64,000 bases of DNA from Prorocentrum cordatum (Eukaryota > Sar > Dinophyceae > Prorocentrales > Prorocentraceae), in contig CAUYUJ010019932.1 of assembly GCA_963575745.1 (NCBI GenBank), positions 43,501 through 107,500 of the forward strand, read 5' to 3'. Each line of letters begins with the position of its first letter. Position 1 is the first letter of the stretch. Below are positions 61,501 through 64,000 of this stretch, piece by piece. The notes below the pieces were generated by a model. It saw nothing but the letters and a program-made list of their open reading frames with translations, was not told where the DNA came from and did not search any database. The translations under genes were made by a program, and so were the position numbers.

Positions 61501-61563
61501 GGGGGGGGGCTAGGGGAGGAGGGGGGGCAGGGGGGGGTGCGGGGGGGGGGGGGGGGGGGGGGC
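61500..61563. repeat. G-run tract
   Basis: Several G homopolymers, the longest over 20 bases, capable of quadruplex folding. Confidence 0.9.
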
Positions 61564-61794
61564 CAGATTTCCACCCCCAGGGGGGTCCCGGGAGGTGGTC
61601 CCAACTGTGGACGTGGGGGGACATGCCCTGAGCTTCCAGAGCGCTAAAAAAGAGCACTCCAGACCTATGTAGATCCATCTGGACTGCCTCACACCTCGAC
61701 AGGAATTGGGACGTCGACGTCCTGGTGCGATGCTTTGGCCCTCCTGGAATGTCAGGGTGGGATGGGGGGGGCTCCCCCGTGGGAGGGGCCAGCC

Positions 61795-61850
61795 CTGCTG
61801 CCCGCCCCGGCTCCGGCCCCGGCTCCGGCCCCGGCCCCGACCCCGCATTA
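61795..61850 (+). repeat. GGCTCC/GGCCCC hexamer repeat
   Basis: CCCGGCTCCGGCCCCGGCTC and following units, period 6-12. Confidence 0.85.
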
Positions 61851-62295
61851 TGGCCGCGGCGTGCGGCCCCGCGGCCCAGGGCCCCCGGGGTCCCCAGGAG
61901 ATGAAGGGGCCCCGCAGGACACACAAAGAAATACACACGAATAGAAATATTCCCCATCTTCTCCCATATCCTATGGGTTTCTGTCTTCCCCCCACTTCCC
62001 ATATTTGCCCATATCTTCTGGGGAATCGATGCTTATAATTGTGTCTGTGTGTTTCTTTTCCTCCTGAGGAGAGGGGCCCCAGAGACCCAGGGCAGGTCCC
62101 GTCTGCAGGGGCGGCGGCAACCGGCCGCCGGGCCTTCGTGAGGTGCGCCCGCGCACGAGGCCTGCGCCCGCGCATCGTGGGCATGATCAGGCATGCTCGC
62201 GGCGATGCAGTGATGGCACCGCGCCGCATGCTGGGCAGGCCTTGCATCACGCATGTCCAGCAGACGCCCGCCCTGGCAGGCGAACCTGCCTTGCC
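61851..62295. other. weak inverted pair; otherwise nothing recognised
   Basis: AAAGAAATACACACGAATAG near 61926 and GTGTCTGTGTGTTTCTTTTC near 62040 are loosely inverse, with ATTCCCC and GGGGAATCGATG inside. It may be a decayed fold-back. Confidence 0.3.
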
Positions 62296-62355
62296 CAGGA
62301 GGGGATGATGCGCTCCAGGAGGGGATGATGCGCTCCAGGAGGGGATGGGGCGCAC
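62296..62355 (+). repeat. 20-bp tandem repeat, 3 units
   Basis: AGGAGGGGATGATGCGCTCC twice and a third diverged unit. Confidence 0.9.
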
Positions 62356-62535
62356 GAGGACATAATTACTAGTACTAGATGTCCTCCTTGGAGGCGTGCG
62401 CACGACCCGAACATATAGTATGACCATCTTGTTGTGTGTCGTCCCCGAGCAGTATGACCAGAAAGCGCCCGCCACTGCGCATATACTAGTGTTAAGACTT
62501 CTCGGCGGGCGCGTCGCCCGTGGGAGTGTGATGCA
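62355..62535 (+). repeat. family O dispersed repeat, copy 2
   Basis: GATGTCCTCCTTGGAGGCG, CGACCCGAACATATAGTATG, GACCAGAAAGCGCCCGCCAC and GGGCGCGTCGCCC match 46725-46905. Confidence 0.7.
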
Positions 62536-62584
62536 CGCATCGTGTTGGTAGGCGGCGGGCCCAGGGGGGAAATGAAAGGGGGCG

Positions 62585-62750
62585 GCCTTCAGAGAGCTCG
62601 GAAATCCCACGACCTTGGGAGAAGATGTGTAGGCCTTCTCCGAACACACACACACACACAAACCTCTCGGAAGGCCCGGGGGCTTCTGAGAAGTCCCGCT
62701 GCCTTCTGAGAAGGCCTTCTCCTTCGCATTCCCCCCCTCGCTCGCCGCCG
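62585..62750 (+). repeat. family P dispersed repeat, copy 3
   Basis: GCTCGGAAATCCCACGACC, AACCTCTCGGAAGGCCC, GGGCTTCTGAGAAGTCCCG and CTGCCTTCTGAGAAGGCC. A CA microsatellite (62643-62662) has grown inside this copy. Confidence 0.65.
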
Positions 62751-62859
62751 AGTCGCTGTGTTGGCCCGCCGCCGATGCGTGCCACCCTGCAGACCTGCCC
62801 CTGTGGCACCCGGCGCGGTGGAGGGGACTGCGCCGCCAGAGGGACAGCCCTCGCATGAT

Positions 62860-63010
62860 GGGCCTGTGTCCCATCACTACCACCACCATAAGTTGGAGGG
62901 GGGAAGGAGGAGGAAGAGGAGGAGGAGGAGGCGGAAGAAGAAGAAGAAGAAGAGGGGGAGGAGGACCCCCTCCCCCCTCCAGCTCGTGGCGGTGGTGCAA
63001 AACAGGCTCG
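62860..63010 (+). repeat. diverged relative of the 21.8/23.9 kb duplication
   Basis: ATGATGGGCCTGTGTCCCAT, CCACCACCATAAGTTGGAGG and, after a GGA tract, CCCTCCAGCTCGTGGCGG with GGTGCAAAACAGG parallel the CCACCATGAGTTGGAGGGGG and GGTGGAAAGCAGGCCC segments of the duplicated block. 63011-63240 shows nothing recognised. Confidence 0.5.
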
Positions 63011-63261
63011 GCCCTCGCGGAGCTCGGGACGCCCCCGCCGCGGCGCTGTGCCAGGCCCAGGGGGCCATCGCCCTCCCGCCTCCTCCGCCGCGTGCTCGGC
63101 GCCCCTCGCTCTCTCTCGCTCTCCCCCTCTGCCCCTCGCGTCCCTCGTCCTCGTCCCCCTCCCTGGCGCTCCGCCGGCGAGCGGCCCCGCCACCACCAGC
63201 GTTGCGTCTCTTTCCTCCTCTCCCCAGCCTCCTTCCTCTTCTTACTGCTCGTACGATTACC

Positions 63262-63320
63262 ATTATTCCTCCCCCTCCTCCTCCTACTTCTCCTCCTCCT
63301 CCTCCATTCCCTTCCCTCAA
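63262..63320. repeat. short (CTC)n tract
   Basis: CCCCTCCTCCTCCTACTTCT and CTCCTCCTCCTCCATTCC. Confidence 0.8.
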
Positions 63321-63354
63321 GAATAATGTCACTCCGTCGCACCCAGCGGCCAAC

Positions 63355-64000
63355 AGTCTTCACGGCGGTCCGGGCGCTTCGCCTGAGACCGCCTCACCAT
63401 TCATGACCCTGAAACTTAGAGAACATCGGCAACAATTTCACGAAAGGAAGGCGCGTGGTTTTCAAAATGTGGCTCTCGCCTTAGCGCCGCGCACATTCGA
63501 TTTCAAAAATTGCAAAGAGCTTCGCGGATTGAGGACAGGTTGTTTTCAACATGTGGCTCTCGCCTTGGCGCCGCGCACATTCTTTCTAACAGTTTACAAG
63601 AGCTTCAAGGATTGAGGCCGGTTCCTCTTCAAAATGTGGTTCTCGCCTTAGCGCCGCGTGCATTCGTATTAAACAATTGCAAGAGTTTCACGGGCTCCCC
63701 TCATGAGCGTACCACACATGGTGTTTCGAAAGGATTCAGGGTTATGAGGGCGCAACTGTTACGTTGATTCGCGGTGTTGATGTCCCGAGAATGGCGTTCT
63801 GGTACGATTCAAGATCGTCAAGACGCAACAGTCAGGTTGATCCGTGGCGTGAGAAACCCTGAGAACGACGTTTTGGCATGCATCAGGGTCTTCAAACGGT
63901 TATCTTCAAACGAAGAAGTTCCCTCAGTGGAACTGAACCCTTGTAGGGGCCTATGAAGAGGGAGCTTGGAGGGAGGGTTTATTCCAACATCGTTGATGAC
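63355..64000 (+). repeat. family R dispersed repeat, copy 2, runs off the window
   Basis: GGCGGTCCGGGCGCTTCGCC, three ~90 bp units (TTTTCAAAATGTGGCTCTCG; CTTAGCGCCGCGCACATTCG), GCGTACCACACATGGTG, GGCGTTCTGGTACGATTC, GTCAAGACGCAACAGTCAGG, GCATCAGGGTCTTCAAACGG and TTTATTCCAACATCGTTGA. No gap separates the left module here, unlike the 50 kb copy. Confidence 0.82.

Noticed and set aside
61500-61563. G-run as a possible telomere or assembly gap filler
   Set aside because: Homopolymeric G interrupted by CTA, GA and TGC is not a telomeric unit, and flanks are ordinary sequence. Left as a simple repeat.

Overview
The window looks like a gene-poor, GC-rich eukaryotic nuclear chromosome segment. The best guess is a dinoflagellate. 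This is inferred from the style of the non-LTR retrotransposon proteins, the very long microsatellites and the absence of compact genes; it was not tested by any search. I found no intact conventional gene, tRNA, rRNA, CRISPR array, bacterial operon or virus. Nearly all long open frames are translations of low-complexity DNA or of palindromes.

Layout. 1-9 kb: polypyrimidine DNA, an 89-90 bp minisatellite (1.2-2.5 kb), TG, TAG, GA and GGA microsatellites, then the first small mobile elements. 9-18 kb: short-element copies, a diverged direct duplication (12.8/14.0 kb) and GC-rich islands. 18-26 kb: the densest mosaic, with elements of nearly every family plus a CTC-rich block holding a direct and an inverted duplication. 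26-29 kb: degenerate CTACT repeats and a frameshifted retroelement C-terminus. 29-37 kb: dispersed repeats and a cluster of three minus-strand LINE copies at 30.8-36.9 kb. The copy at 33.0-36.1 kb keeps one reading frame through endonuclease and reverse transcriptase, broken only by three stop codons. 37-42 kb: CAA and TAG microsatellites. 42-48 kb: composite array element and several fold-back elements. 48-54 kb: minisatellites and a CATA tract over 1 kb long. 54-64 kb: further copies of the same element families, several nested in each other.

The organising principle is transposition, not genes. By eye I group short, mostly non-coding repeats into lettered families. A = fold-back with AAACTCGGAGGTCC arms. 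B = inverted ends CCAGAAATAATTTCGAGCACC-like. C = G-rich inverted ends containing GGGGGGATAGCAAAG. D = inverted ends CATCGCTCGGACGT. E = inverted ends GTCGGGCATGTCCC. F = GGTGCATATGC hairpin. G = inverted ends CTATAGTCCTACCA. H = GATGGGGTCCGAGT ends around GATGCATCGGC repeats. I = composite element with a variable ~90 bp tandem array. J = long near-perfect palindrome. K = GTTCAACCTTGAAC fold-back. L-R, W and X are other dispersed repeats. Several insertions can be read against an empty site or a flanking duplication. They probably depend on enzymes encoded elsewhere, because no transposase is visible here.

Two or three small open frames (18.6, 55.8 and 60.5 kb) and a few GC-rich islands could be exon fragments. 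All carry low confidence.
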